Part shown: piece by piece, positions 1-11,252 of the stretch
Layout: each line of letters begins with the position of its first letter
Numbering within the stretch: the stretch's first letter is position 1
Origin: Hofstenia miamia
Taxonomy: Eukaryota; Xenacoelomorpha; Acoela
Assembly: GCA_004352715.1 (NCBI GenBank)
Contig: SCFE01000086.1
Location: 1,080,188-1,144,187, forward strand
DNA: 64,000 bases
Direction of reading: 5' to 3'
Translations under genes and position numbers: made by a program
The notes under the pieces: model-generated
Database searches by the model: none
Told to the model about the DNA's origin: nothing
Seen by the model: only the letters and a program-made list of their open reading frames with translations

Positions 1-1407
1 ATATATATATATATATATTTCACAAAGTGTGTATAGTGACATATGTAATTTGCTAAGTACAAAGCGACACATAATATAACTCTTTTTATATATATATATA
101 TATATATAAATTTTAAAATACTTATTTATTTATATGTAAAACAATTTCATTTTAGCTGTATTGTGCAACACTTTCAAGCAGATCTATAATTTAAGAATTG
201 ACTGACTAATTATGGTTAAGATATTTTAAGAAATTATCTTCTGTAGTAATAAACCTAGTAAACCTATTGGATTTGTAAGCATGCAAGAATTTAGGATAAA
301 TATTCATCAACAAATAAATCCGCTGCATGGCAATCAAGATTGCATTAGTAATTATGAATGAAGTGTGTGCCTTGCTTAAGCACATGAGCACGCAACTTAG
401 TGAATTTCGTTGAAATAAGTAAAGAAGACATTGTATCTAAAAATGTAATACTGTTGATATCAACAAAAAATTACTGTTGATTCAAATTGATATCAATTGA
501 CATCAATTAGCAACAGTCTGTTGATTTGATGCAAAATTTCCATATCAAAGGCAACCCTGGTCTAAACTTGTGAACTTTTTTAAAGTTTTAAATTAGTGAT
601 TTAGTCAAAAGTTCAAATTAGTTGATGCACTTTGCAAATCAATTGTATTTTGAAAAATTCAATATCCATATTTTGAGGTGCTGGATAATGAGGGTATTAA
701 AAAAAGCATTGATCTTCATTACTATATAAAAGAACTATATCGCTAACATATTTGTTGTATTTTGGAAGTAAACATACTTACTGTTTGTTAATATTTCTGG
801 ACATTAAGCTCAAAATTCTTTTCACGATAACGTAATTGTCGCATATTTCCTCAATACGATTATAAATTTTTATTCTACCGTAGTAGCATGACTATTACGT
901 TTCTATGAGGTGAATTTTGTTAAATTTGTTTTTTGTTATTACATACTGGATTATGCTTCATATTCATCGTAAACAGTCGAGAAAAATACCAATTTCTTAT
1001 ATATATATATATATATATATCAGTTTGATATTTAAGAAAAAATTTAGATTTTTAGTAATATTTATTGGTAGCATCGTGATATATTTCTCAGCATACATCG
1101 ACATTAATAATTCATATGTTGGTTTTTAAATATTATTCGTCGACACGATAAATCATTGTCAAATTTTATCTCTTTCAAAATGTATTTCACAAATGCTAGC
1201 CAATGTAAAGTAAAAATATTACAAGAAACAGCATATTACAGGTAACAGCACCTGTATTTTAAATATTCAATGCTTAAGGGGTTACATTTCATCTGCTAGT
1301 AAGTAAAGAATGCTACGAAAGAGTACAATCTTTTTCAAGCTCATTTTGAGTAAAGTAGTGTTGACCCAGTACTTGCATCTAATTGTATATTGCACATGTC
1401 TGCGTTC
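1..1407. other. AT-rich non-coding stretch with (TA)n tracts and palindrome cluster
   Basis: No credible coding region is seen. (TA)n tracts lie at 1-18, about 87-108 and about 998-1020. At 453-464 (GTTGATATCAAC) and 486-497 (ATTGATATCAAT) there are two perfect 12-bp palindromes, followed by related TTGATTTGAT-type words and by CAACCCTG at 552-559. That last word is the reverse complement of the CAGGGTTG that begins hAT-like elements elsewhere in this window, so 450-559 may be one end of an old MITE. No matching left end was found. Confidence 0.5.
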
Positions 1408-1823
1408 AGTGGCATACGCAAGGGAGGATATGGTAAGTTATTCCCCGCGTCAGGTTTTCAAAATTGCTTGGTTAATTCAAAATATTTTCAGGCAAATACT
1501 AGAAAAATTTAAAACTAAGGTATATTTTGCTCCGCACTTAATCACTCACTCACTTTATCATGACTAAGATGTCTCCCGGCAGAAAATCCTGCGTCGCCCC
1601 TGTCTGCGGTGTACAAATTGCAAAATTCCCCATTGAGTCTTTCATTTGCAACAGTCAATTTCTGATGACAGTTGAATTCTTTTATGGACTCCTTGTGCCT
1701 GGGGAGAGAAGATTTCCTCCCACTATCGAAATCTCGACTGGAGTATGTTATTATAATTCTTCATGTCAGCATTTCGAATGTTCAAAAATTTAATGTCATC
1801 ATTATTTTCAATATAATAATTGG

Positions 1824-2269
1824 CAGGGTTGTCGTGGGACAGCTTATTTCTATCCGATTCCCATCCCACGTCAGACTTGTCCCACCCCATCCCACATCAC
1901 ACGAAACCCTGTTAGATAGCGATATTTTATTTATAGCATATTATCTATATTTTTAAAGATAAGAAGCATATAAATGCGAATTTCTCAAAATATTGTTTTA
2001 GACTTATAAGACCATTTGAAACAAAGATGCCGAAATATTCTGGAAAATAGATGTTAAAAAAATGAAAAAGCAGGTGTTTAAAACACCGTTTCAAACATGT
2101 TTAAAACATTATATGTTTTTTTCCAAGCAACCCTGTATAAACATACATTCAGAAAGAACATTTCGGCAACATTTTTACTCACAACTGGTCCCATGGGACA
2201 AGTAGGACATCCTTAGTTGTCCCATCTCATCCCACGTCTAATCCTATCCCACGTGCCACAATAATCTTG
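1824..2269. mobile_element. hAT-like MITE with GTCCCA subterminal arrays
   Basis: A non-coding element of 446 bp. The left end reads CAGGGTTGTCGTGGGACA. The right end, on the opposite strand, reads CAAGATTATTGTGGCACGTG, so the terminal inverted repeat is degenerate but shares TTGT and GTGGGA. Both ends carry arrays of TCCCA or GTCCCA words (1829-1900 and 2190-2255) absent from the middle. The flanks ATAATTGG (1816-1823) and ATAATTTG (2270-2277) match 7 of 8, as expected of a hAT 8-bp target duplication, although such AT-rich octamers can match by chance. No transposase is present. The alternative right ends at 1910 and 2140 (both reading ACCCTG) give no target duplication. Confidence 0.5.
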
Positions 2270-2277
2270 ATAATTTG

Positions 2278-3498
2278 GAATGTTTTGAAATGTATTAAAT
2301 ATTAGTTTTAGGAGTTTGAAATGATGAAATTCATTAAAATACATTATTAACTTACCAAATATAATTTTTTTTCTCAATTTCACATACTTTTTTAAAACTA
2401 ACAATTAAAAAATATTTTACAAATATTGGAAGAATATGCCGCTGTTGAAAAAATAAAGTCATATTTCGGAAATTTTTATTAGTGGGCGTGATCCCCAATA
2501 AGCTTTAAGAAGTTTACTTGGAAAAGTTTGTGTTAGCATACACCATGCTGGCCTAAGGATGCAATATTGTTATATTTAGTGGTACATAATACAATATTAT
2601 TAAGAACATACTCTTTGATTGTGCAAAATAATTATTGTTAATATTAATTGCACATAAAAATGAAACATGGGCACTTGACTTCGACACTTAGCAGGAAATC
2701 TTCGAGATATAGATTTTTTCAAAGCCCTTATAGGCTAAGTCAGTGCATCAAGCTTTTTCTATAGATCCCCAAGTTCTATTGCTAGATTGTTGCAGTAATC
2801 TTTTCGTACCCTGCAGACCAAGGGTGAATTTCAGTATTTGAAGCTGTGAATCATGCCTTGGAGGAAAGATCTATCTGAAATGACCTGGGGAGATTTTGTA
2901 AATCCATTACATATATATATATATATATAGAAATTAGGCTATATACATTTATGTCTATATCCTTCAAAAAATTGTCAAATGCAAAATCGATAACACATAG
3001 ATTATAATTTTGCAGCAGAAAAACATGCACAAAAATATATTTCCTTAATTTTGATATATTGTAAATATAATTTCGTTGATGGTTCAATTCTGTAGAATTT
3101 CCACATCCCGAATTAGTAAAATTTTAGTATTCTTGATAATAAACTTGCAAATATTTACATGTGGATATAAATTCTAAGGTCAGTGAAATATAAATTGTGT
3201 AATATGAATAGCACTCTTTAATGCTAGAAATCCATCAAATCTAATGTGACAGATTGTCATTTAATTAGCAACTTTGGTCTGTTCATTGTATATAAATTAT
3301 TGCCAGTTTATTAATTCCAATAATTGCTTATATCATTGACATTTAAATAATTAATCACTAAATTTTTATAACTATTAAAAAAAGTTTATTGTCAGATTAC
3401 TAATTTATACGATTTCCACCACAAAAATGTATTAATTTCTAATTCATAATAGAAAGTTCATTTTAAATTTTCCTTGCATGCACTAAGCCATATCTTCT
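2278..3498. other. Non-coding stretch with possible Tc1 N-terminal remnant
   Basis: AT-rich with a (TA)n tract at 2911-2929. From 2853 the plus strand reads MPWRKDLSEMTWGDFV, which resembles the first residues of some Tc1 transposases (a short basic start followed by DLSE). It runs straight into the (TA)n tract and nothing of the enzyme follows, so it is at most a stub. Nothing else is recognised. Confidence 0.3.
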
Positions 3499-3521
3499 TA
3501 ATAATAATAATAATAATAATG
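3499..3521. repeat. (AAT)n microsatellite, likely LINE 3' tail
   Basis: About seven AAT units. On the minus strand this is an (ATT)n tract lying just past the end of the LINE fragment at 3623-4375. CR1/L2-type LINEs commonly end in short microsatellite tails rather than poly(A), so this is probably the 3' end of that copy. Confidence 0.5.
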
Positions 3522-3622
3522 ATAGTCAAAGCAATATATTTGCTAAAAAGTTACAAATATAATTAAATAAAAACAAATCTAAAGCTACAAACTAATAAAG
3601 ACAATATATAATATTAATAAAA

Positions 3623-4375
3623 TCAATGTTTGTGTGACTGTTTGTGCAGGTTTGCGTATGTATGGAATGCAGGAATTGTGTTGCTGTCTCCTAGTGTTCT
3701 TTGCTGTGTTAACAGTGATTTCTGTAGTTTTTTTCTAAACTTTTTGTAATTATTTTCTACTCGCATTTCATAGTTTAAATTATTCCACAAACTTATTGAT
3801 ACGTGATGAAAACTATTAGAATTTTTATCTAAACACACAAATTTTGTGTGATCTCTCATTTAACTTAACAGTCTTTTAGGAAGAGAAGAGATGTTTGACG
3901 GGATTTGAATTTAAATAAAATGGATAGCATATGCAGATGAATTTGGTAGAACGGAGATTTACTGATGGTTCGTAACGCTTTTGTGCAAAGTTTAGAGTTT
4001 TTATTCAACAATTAAATGTCTTTGATAAAAGCGTACGATATTTAGAATTTAGATCAGTTAAAAGAAACGAACAATATTGAAAATGATACAAACAGAATGC
4101 ATGTATCAGTTGTTTATGATAATTGCTTGATATTACATTGCGTAAGTGAAAAACATATCTAATCCTATAGTCATTTTTTGAATCTTATTAAGTACGAATT
4201 TTTCAAATTTTAACTCATTATCTATCTTAACTCCTAAATAGCTGACTGATTCATTTTGCTTCATTGACTCATTATTAATTTTTAGTTCTATATCAGTAAT
4301 AGATTTCTTTATGCCTTCGGTGAAAAAATTATAAATTGAGTTTCTTCAATATTTAGTTTTAGTTAATAATAATAA
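3623..4375 (-). pseudogene. LINE reverse transcriptase C-terminal fragment
   Basis: The 3' part of a non-LTR retrotransposon ORF2 on the minus strand, 5'-truncated as is usual for LINEs. Going down in coordinate, the protein reads LNIEETQFIIFSPKA, then after a shift IKKSITDIELKINNESMKQN and VSYLGVKIDNELKFEKFV. The last is the 'kyLGv.iD..L.~..hi' block that follows the catalytic core in CR1/L2/Jockey-type enzymes. The final part, 3623-3859, contains SNSFHHVSISLWNNLNYEM, matching the terminal 'S...~.~~lWN.LP' block. The FADD core is missing. At least one frameshift and several stops make it non-functional. The 3' side runs to an (ATT)n tail at 3499-3521. Confidence 0.75.
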
Positions 4376-5078
4376 TGTTTATTTATAAGTAAAAATGAAT
4401 ATAGGTTACTACAAAAATGATTACCGAATTTTAATGAGTTTTCATTCAAAACGATACGATTTGATTTTTTTGGAGCATAGTGCATATTTTTTCTACCCTA
4501 TGTTTGCCTGAATACGTCATCGTGTCCGGAAAATATATATCAGGAGCTAAGTAGGGGCTACGCATCAATTTTGGAATATGTCAATTTATTTTGTACACAT
4601 CTATAAATTCATAATTTATTAACCTTGGTAATTTCTCCATGGTGTCTAAGGTGCTAGCAATGAAATCACGTCAGGGTTTATTAAAATATAAAAAGACTGC
4701 CACGAGAAGGAGTCGACCTAATGTTGATCACTGAATTAAACAACTGATTTACTTTCCTTGCTCTTAACAATTTGTCAATTTAGTTAGCGGCTTTATGTCT
4801 TAGAAATGCGTATGCTAACCTCGCGGGCTTATTGCATGAATGCAAGGGTTTAGGAGCTCAATATCTTAAGAATTCAAATTCTAATAAATCATAAAATTCG
4901 ATCAAGATAAATCTCCACAAAAATCTAAATATTTGATTTAGGAATTTTGTTAAATATGATTAGTCAAATTAAATCTTTCAAATTACATATCAAAATTTGC
5001 AATATTCTCTCTGAATAATTTTATCCAAAAACTAAATATTCGAATTAATAATTTTGTGCATTACAATAAGTCTCTGCT
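4376..5078. other. Non-coding stretch, nothing recognised
   Basis: AT-rich sequence with no plausible open frame, RNA gene or terminal repeat that I could recognise. It separates the LINE fragment from a local tandem duplication. Confidence 0.5.
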
Positions 5079-5291
5079 TTTAATTGCCAAATTCAATTCC
5101 TAAAGTGGTTTAGGCGCTTTGAATATTTAGATCCTGCCCTTAAATTTTGAAATCCTTAGATTTAAAGTGTATATATATTAAGATTTAATAGCCAAATTCA
5201 ATTCTTACAGTGGTTTAGGCGCTTTTGATCATTAGTCCTGTCCTTGAATTCATTGAACATCCTCAAGATTTAAAGTGTATATATATTAAGA
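5079..5291. repeat. Two-unit tandem duplication, about 106 bp per unit
   Basis: Unit 1 (5079-5183) and unit 2 (5184-5291) share CCAAATTCAATTC, AGTGGTTTAGGCGCTTT and GATTTAAAGTGTATATATAT in the same order, with scattered substitutions and small indels. The divergence shows that the duplication is not recent. No coding capacity. Confidence 0.8.
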
Positions 5292-6417
5292 TAAGCATTC
5301 ACACATATATTATTACATATAAACATGAATATACACATTCATTGTATATCTTAACAAACAAAAAATATGCAATAGTGGATTATTGTCAATAATAGCAGCT
5401 TTGTGAACATTATAATAAAAATCAAAATTCCATTATTTGTTGCATTAACCCTGTAAAACATTACTAATATAAACATTCACTATTATTTAGAATCAAGTTG
5501 ACCGCAGTCTTATAATTGATAAAGAATTCAGGAGTAGTTGCCACCAACGTTTGAAACACTAAATATTCTACCCAAAGAAACTGCTTATTGCGTGTTGCTG
5601 ATGCTATTATTATAGTTGTACTACTTTATAATACTTATTGTTCCAAGTAATTTGTCGCATTTTTATAGTTCTCAATGAGTCTCATTTCACACATATGTTC
5701 AAGGTGAAACTTTCACATAACATTTTCAATGCCTAGTATCACATTTCATGAAGGCATTGCAATATATGATCCAATATTGATCCAACAAATTAAATTTTCA
5801 ACCCTCACAGCACCCATGAAATCATGTGACTTAACTACAAAGCTCGCAAATGTAGTAACGCAATCAAAATCACTAAATATATGGAGAACAATTATACAAA
5901 GAAACCCAATGTTTCTTGCATATTTATATAAAAATATTCAATATTCAAGCGCATATTTACTTTTTTCTGAAATCCATACTACACTAAATGCGCGATTTAC
6001 CTTTACAGTGATTTAACTTGTAAGCGAATTGAAATTTAACAAGGCAGTAATTTCACTTATGTTAATATTTCTTAAGTTTTGGGCCTCGAGTAAATAAGTA
6101 GCACAAAATTGTTAAGCATTAATTTTAGGAACAATAATTTTTCTTCTTAACATTTTAATGCTGAATTAACGTCTTAATAATAAAATTAATCTAACGAACA
6201 GAAGTGAAGTAGTATCACACCCAAATCTATGCGGTCTTTGATTCGTTTCAACAAAGTAATTATTTCAATTTTTAGAAATACTCCGAACAGAAAATAAATC
6301 ACATTCATTTGCAAATTTTAGGTCTTTCGAAATATGAAGTTATTGATTATTGGAATAACAAAATAATGAAATAGGAAGTTGTTAAAATACGAAATTATTT
6401 AAATTTTAAAATTATTG
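5292..6417. other. Non-coding stretch, nothing recognised
   Basis: AT-rich. The longest open frame (5729-6016 on plus) has no recognisable domain, no splice context and average base composition, so I treat it as chance. Confidence 0.5.
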
Positions 6418-6727
6418 CCGAATAAACAATAAAACGTTTTATACCCCTCTTATAATAGTATAACACGTTGTACTAAGATACATCTTCTAAACGTCGTATA
6501 AAACGCCATTTCTAAACGTTGCTGAATGCCATCTAGTGTCCACCAAATAATGTTCTGAAACGTCTTCTAAACGTCTTCTAAACGATTTCTAAACGTTTTA
6601 AAGACGTCTTCTACACCTGACACAGATGCCATCTCTAAAGGTCTTCTAGACGTCTTCTAACCGTCTTCTAAACTATTTTAAGACGTGTTATATAAGACGT
6701 CTTCTAAACGTTTTATTGTTTATTGGG
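6418..6727. mobile_element. MITE, CCCAATA-type TIRs with CGTCTTCTA array
   Basis: A 310-bp element with near-perfect terminal inverted repeats: left CCGAATAAACAATAAAACG and right, on the other strand, CCCAATAAACAATAAAACG (21 of 22 bases over the full arms at 6418-6439 and 6706-6727). The interior contains about eight copies of CGTCTTCTA or near variants, often extended to AAACGTCTTCTAAACG. It encodes nothing. No convincing target-site duplication was found, so the superfamily is undetermined. It lies 437 bp from another MITE (7164-7821) whose ends also start CCCAATA. Confidence 0.75.
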
Positions 6728-6767
6728 TGGTACACGATTTCAAAAGTAATTGAAAAAAAGGCCTTTA

Positions 6768-7163
6768 AGTACAACATTGTTAGCATCCGGAAATGAAATT
6801 TGAGACCACATGGAAGCCGCAATGTTTCGACTTCACCGGAAAACTTATTGAGTAGCGCTCGGCGATTTTCAAGAAATGATCTCGGTTTTGGTTTTTTAGC
6901 TAACTACTATGGATATATTAAAACGTTATTCAGGAGAAACATACCCTTCCAAAGTATATCTTCATAACACTAAATTAAGTTGTTAGTCAAGTAAATACAA
7001 TTACACTTCAACTTGGAACGCAATTTGGCACTTGCTCTAAGAATATTGAATCATTTCTTGGAAATGAAAATTCTAGGCCACTGCTTCTGATAAAAACAAA
7101 AAATTTGGTTTTCATTTTTTCACTGTTTGGCTTCGGTTTTTTGGGTATACCACCGAAAGGAAA
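6768..7163 (-). repeat. Dispersed repeat, copy 1 (ACCGAAACC family)
   Basis: Nearly identical to 8104-8506 and clearly related to 63580-63862 when read on the minus strand. Shared blocks in order include a CCGAAGCC/ACCGAAACC-type start, ATCAGAAGCA or TCAGAAGAAG, CATTTCCAAGAAATGAT, AGAGCAAGTGCCAAATTGC, TAGTTAGCTAA and ACCAAAACCGAGAT. No protein is encoded. The ACCGAAACC words near both ends resemble hAT MITE subterminal motifs. Confidence 0.7.
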
Positions 7164-7821
7164 TCCAATAAAACGAAACTTGCATAAAGTTGATTAAGCT
7201 TGCATGTTACATGGATAATCCATTTGACATGAGAAATCATGGATGTAAAATGTCACTACATGGAAGATCTTCCATGTCACTTTGACATGCATGTACATCC
7301 ATGTAACTTAGATAAATTAGCTAACATGGATTTACATGCAAGTACACTCTAAATAACTTCGAGGTGTTTTGTAACCTAAATACTTTAGTAGCTTTTCTAC
7401 CTACCCTAGTGAATGAAATTTTTATCTTATCTAATGAATTTGAAGAAGCCTGCAAGTGCAAATTCGGTTCAGGTGAGGATATTTGGCATGATGCGAAGTC
7501 AGCAGTGAATAAAAAAGGAAGAGAATTGCCTTTTCTAATTCCATTTAACAGAAAAAATAACTGTTTATTTTTGAACTTCCATGTTACATGAAAAGTACAT
7601 TAATTTATTTGCATGTGACTTGTTGCATTACTTCCATGTACATGTATGCACATACAAGATAATGCATGTTGCTTTCCATGTAACATGCATTTATTGACTT
7701 TACATGCATGTTGCATGATAAGTCACTTCCATGTACATGCATTTACATGCAAGAACGTGCATGTTACATGCCATGTGACATGCATTTTTTTTTAATATTA
7801 AGCAAGTTTCGTTCTATTGGG
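7164..7821. mobile_element. MITE with CCCAATA-type TIRs and ACATGCATG arrays
   Basis: A 658-bp element bounded by TCCAATAAAACGAAACTTGC on the left and, on the other strand, CCCAATAGAACGAAACTTGC on the right (18 of 20 matches). Next to both TIRs, at about 7195-7345 and 7578-7786, are dense arrays of self-complementary ACATGTACATGCATGT-type words. They could fold into many alternative hairpins, while the central 230 bp is plain. An open frame at 7364-7591 has no recognisable domain. No target-site duplication is evident. Confidence 0.7.
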
Positions 7822-8093
7822 TAGGCATTCACGCTAGTTGCCTATAGGTTTGAAGAAAATGAAAAATACATTCAATGATCAGCAGCATTAAGCAAATTAA
7901 TTTTCATATCAGTATTTTAAAACACAATATTTTTAATACCTAGGCAGATCCTAGGTTAAATAGCCGCCCCTTTATATCAGTGTTTTTCAGAAATGGCAAA
8001 TACCGTATTCCCACTAAAGCTAGATTATCATGAGAAAGCATATTGTACGCATAACAATTGAAATACGAAGTTAGATATTTGGTTTTGTAGCCA

Positions 8094-8103
8094 NNNNNNN
8101 NNN
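8094..8103. other. 10-base assembly gap
   Basis: A run of exactly ten Ns at the point where copy 2 of the repeat at 6768-7163 begins, which suggests a scaffolding join rather than a measured gap. Confidence 0.95.
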
Positions 8104-8506
8104 AGTACAACATTGTTGACATCCGGAAATAAAATTTGAGACCACATGGAAGCCGCAATGTTTCGACTTGACCGGCAAAGATATCCCTTATTGAGTAGTG
8201 CTCGGCGATTTTCAAGAAATGATCTCGGTTTCGATTTTTTAGCTAACTACTATCGATATATTAAAACGTTATTCAGGAGAAACATACCCTTCCAAAGTAT
8301 ATCTTCATAACACTAAATTAAGTTGTTAGTCAAGTAAATACAATTACACTTCAACTTGGAACGCAATTTGGCACTTGCTCTAAGAATATTGAATCATTTC
8401 TTGGAAATGAAAATTCTAGGCCACTGCTTCTCATAAAAACAAAAAATTTGGTTTTCATTTTTTCACTGTTTGGCTTCGGTTTTTTCGTTATACCACCGAA
8501 AGGAAA
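8104..8506 (-). repeat. Dispersed repeat, copy 2 (near-identical to 6768-7163)
   Basis: Follows copy 1 almost base for base, with a few substitutions and a short insertion near 8178. It begins immediately after the ten-N join, then diverges from copy 1 after the shared CCACCGAAAGGAAA. This may be a true duplication or two haplotypes placed in tandem. Confidence 0.8.
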
Positions 8507-10593
8507 AGGTCGTGCGGCCGAAGTCAACGCCCTGCCTCGATAAGACAGTGCCAGTGCGAAAATGAATAGGATGCTTTCCTCTATCATCCTGAGATTTCAG
8601 GGTGAGCATAGCGTTACTAGTTTTTGGTTTTGAGCTATAACCATTTGAAATTTTTTCTGGGATCATGAAACACTTTCAAAGAACCCCGGGAAGTTTAAGA
8701 ATAATTCATTATATATAACTTGACAAGGTATCAGCAAGAAACTTTTCATATTCTTAAGGTGTTTTTAGAATATCGCTTTTTCAGCGAGCAATCCTTGTGA
8801 TCAAATAATTTGTATCGATTAATAAGTTGAATATTACGGAGATTCGATTGTGGATTCATTCTATTTTTCATATTTTGCATTTTACATTTTACATTTTATT
8901 TCTCTTACACACTAAAATTACCGACTGGCAGACAGATACAACTAAATTTATGAAATAGGCCGATTAAGCTGATTTGTATGGTTGTTAATTAATCTAAATC
9001 TTGTTTTACATTTAAAAAAAATTTAAATCTTTATACGATAAATCACAGAATTTGTGGTATGCTGAAAAGGCGTTCCGGATATACTTGGTTTTCAAAAGAC
9101 TTGGCTTAACACCTGGTGTAGTCATAAATCAAACAAATTACTAAATTTTTAAAATCCCCCATTTATTTAATTGCGATGCGTAATTTTTTTATTAAATATT
9201 CTTTATTGCATCTGAAATTATATAGTATCAATTTTTAATACAATATGATGAAATCGTCGTGAATGCAAAATACTTTTACTTTTTAAAGTTTTTTATAGCT
9301 CAAATTTAAAATTTTTTGGAAGAAGATTTAGAATGTTGTCTTTTAGAAAAACAGCATTTATTTAACCCAATCCAAAACTTTTAATATTCTATTACTTGAA
9401 ACTCTCTTAGTGGTTTTTCCTAGGAAATAGGTTTCTATGCCGAGATTTTTGCCACTTGAATGTCATATTTAAGGTCACATGTGAATAATTAAAATTATGA
9501 TTGCCTATCTATGGATGAAGAGCATTTACTGTTAGAACCTGTTGCATATTTTCTGCCAGTGTGTACATGACCCAGGCCCGATTTGATTGATTCATGAAAC
9601 TGCAAGTTATTTTTCTAATGCATATTAACAAATTAAAATGAATAATTTTCACTACAAAGTACAAAATTATTAATAAAATAAATGAACTGATTTTTTCATA
9701 TCTAAGTGCATGTTGTCACGAATTTGCCGAAAAGCATGTATCAGGTGCGAAGTGTTCCTGCCTGAAATGAAAGCGTCGAGAATCAGTATGAATAAGTTAT
9801 TTAGTGAATTTTCATATTGTTTGTTTTTTCAACTCACTTGAAGACAGCTTCAATTTTCTTATTTAGAAGGTTAAGGCCAAATACCTGAGGGGTTCGTCAT
9901 CAATTAGGTATGTATTTTAGTGGTCCTATTGAATGGATATCTTCTTCATGATTTCTTAGTTGTGTTTATTCCAGACCAAGTCATTACTAATTCTGAGGCC
10001 TACTATTTCATTTGTTGTCTTCAGCACCACTGCTAAATCAGGTACAGAGTTCACAACAACAATTTTATGAGGCTAATTATATTTAATCATCATATATAAA
10101 TTGTTTATTCCGATTTACATAATCCACGGGTCACAGAATATGCTTTGTGAAATTTCTGACAATGATAAACATTAATACCACTTATAGTAAGTTCAACTAA
10201 ATTGTAAGTGTGTATTCTTATGAGAGCTTCCTGAAACCAATTTCAATGTGAAGAATTTGTGAACTATTTTTGAAGGAATATTTTAAGCTTTTGCCTTTTG
10301 TTTTTGGTTGCTTTTGAGATTTAGCAATTCATTAATTTACAAATATTTATTTTCGCAAAAGCCTTTAAGAGATTCCAGGACATTGTTCTATTTCTGAGCA
10401 AAATTTTTAATATTTTCTAGAAACAATTTCTGATGACCGGAAGTATTGAAACAAAATTCTGATTCAAATTAAGCCAATTGGAATGCAGAAATCAGAAACT
10501 ATTTTTTTTACATTTTGGTAAAAAGAATTCAGTTTATGACTGTTTTTCATTCAGCAGAAAAATATACTAATTTGAAAGAAACATATTGTGGTA
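8507..10593. other. Non-coding stretch; one possible micro-exon
   Basis: Mostly AT-rich without recognisable genes. At 9867-9907 a 41-bp GC-richer segment is flanked by CTTATTTAG and GGTATGT-like sequence, matching splice acceptor and donor consensus, and would encode KVKAKYLRGSSSI in one frame. This is suggestive only. CAGTGTGTACATGACCCAGG near 9560 looks like a hAT end, but no partner was seen. Confidence 0.35.
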
Positions 10594-11252
10594 TAGAGGG
10601 ATCTGGATAGTAAATTGAATATACCGGATAATTCAGGATAATTTGACTGCTGGATTTCGGATAATCTATTGTTCAATTATTGCTAGGGCAACCAGAAATA
10701 TGACATTAAAAAAACGAAATATGACCTTATTTTTTTGAAAAGTTTGACGGAATTTAGTTATATATCCTCTAAACTATCACCATCAATTTTTCAAACGTTT
10801 TTCTATTACTGATCAAATACAAAACCTCTTACAATAAAACTTAATTTTTTAAATCAATTAATTTACTAAATTATAGCTACAGAACATATATTTCTATATA
10901 TTATTGTGGTTAAGATCTCAGTGATAGGCTAAGAGTTTTTTCAACATAGAGAAACACCTTTCAACTGCAGCCGATGTTGTTGGATATTTTCGTAATTTGG
11001 CATACAATTCCGATTAAATTTCCATCCTCTTTCCTTCCTTTATAGCAGTGAAACCGATATTTTATAATCTTGACTTGATACAGGCGAATATTTCACATGT
11101 ATCATTTTCAAGATCAGGGGTGAAAGTAATAACATCTGATGGAATTTCAACTCTGTCAAACATTGAATAACTTTGATTTTTTATGATAGCAGCCTTAATT
11201 GCAAAGTCCATGAAGTAATAATGTATATAGTTCTACAAATACATTTTTACTA
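10594..11252 (-). mobile_element. hAT element fragment, family of 52164-53425 (copy C)
   Basis: Minus-strand copy of the hAT family also present at 34475-35329 and 52164-53425. Its 3' end (10594 onward) matches the terminal ATACCGGATAATT region of the 52164 copy. Read down the minus strand, the protein includes RVEIPSDVITFTPDLENDTC and then TSAAVERCFSMLKKLLAYH. The latter is the conserved hAT C-terminal dimerisation block (SA.vER.FS..kkll...R), better preserved here than in the other two copies. The 5' part is missing beyond about 11252, and there are stops and shifts between blocks, so it is a truncated pseudogene. Confidence 0.75.

Noticed and set aside
1408-1432. Micro-exon-like TGGCATACGCAAGGGAGG between a CAG acceptor and GTAAGT donor
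   Set aside because: The string CAGTGGCATACGCAAGGG looks like the tip of a ZMYM-type hAT element; the splice match is more likely coincidental, and no convincing second tip was found to call the element.
1824-2140. Alternative right ends of the MITE at 1910 and 2140 (both reading ACCCTG)
   Set aside because: Neither gives an 8-bp target duplication; the 2269 end matches 7 of 8 and has the expected TCCCA array.
6540-6727. CGTCTTCTA repeats as a CRISPR array
   Set aside because: Units are 9-16 bp with irregular spacing inside a TIR-bounded element in an animal genome; this is MITE structure.
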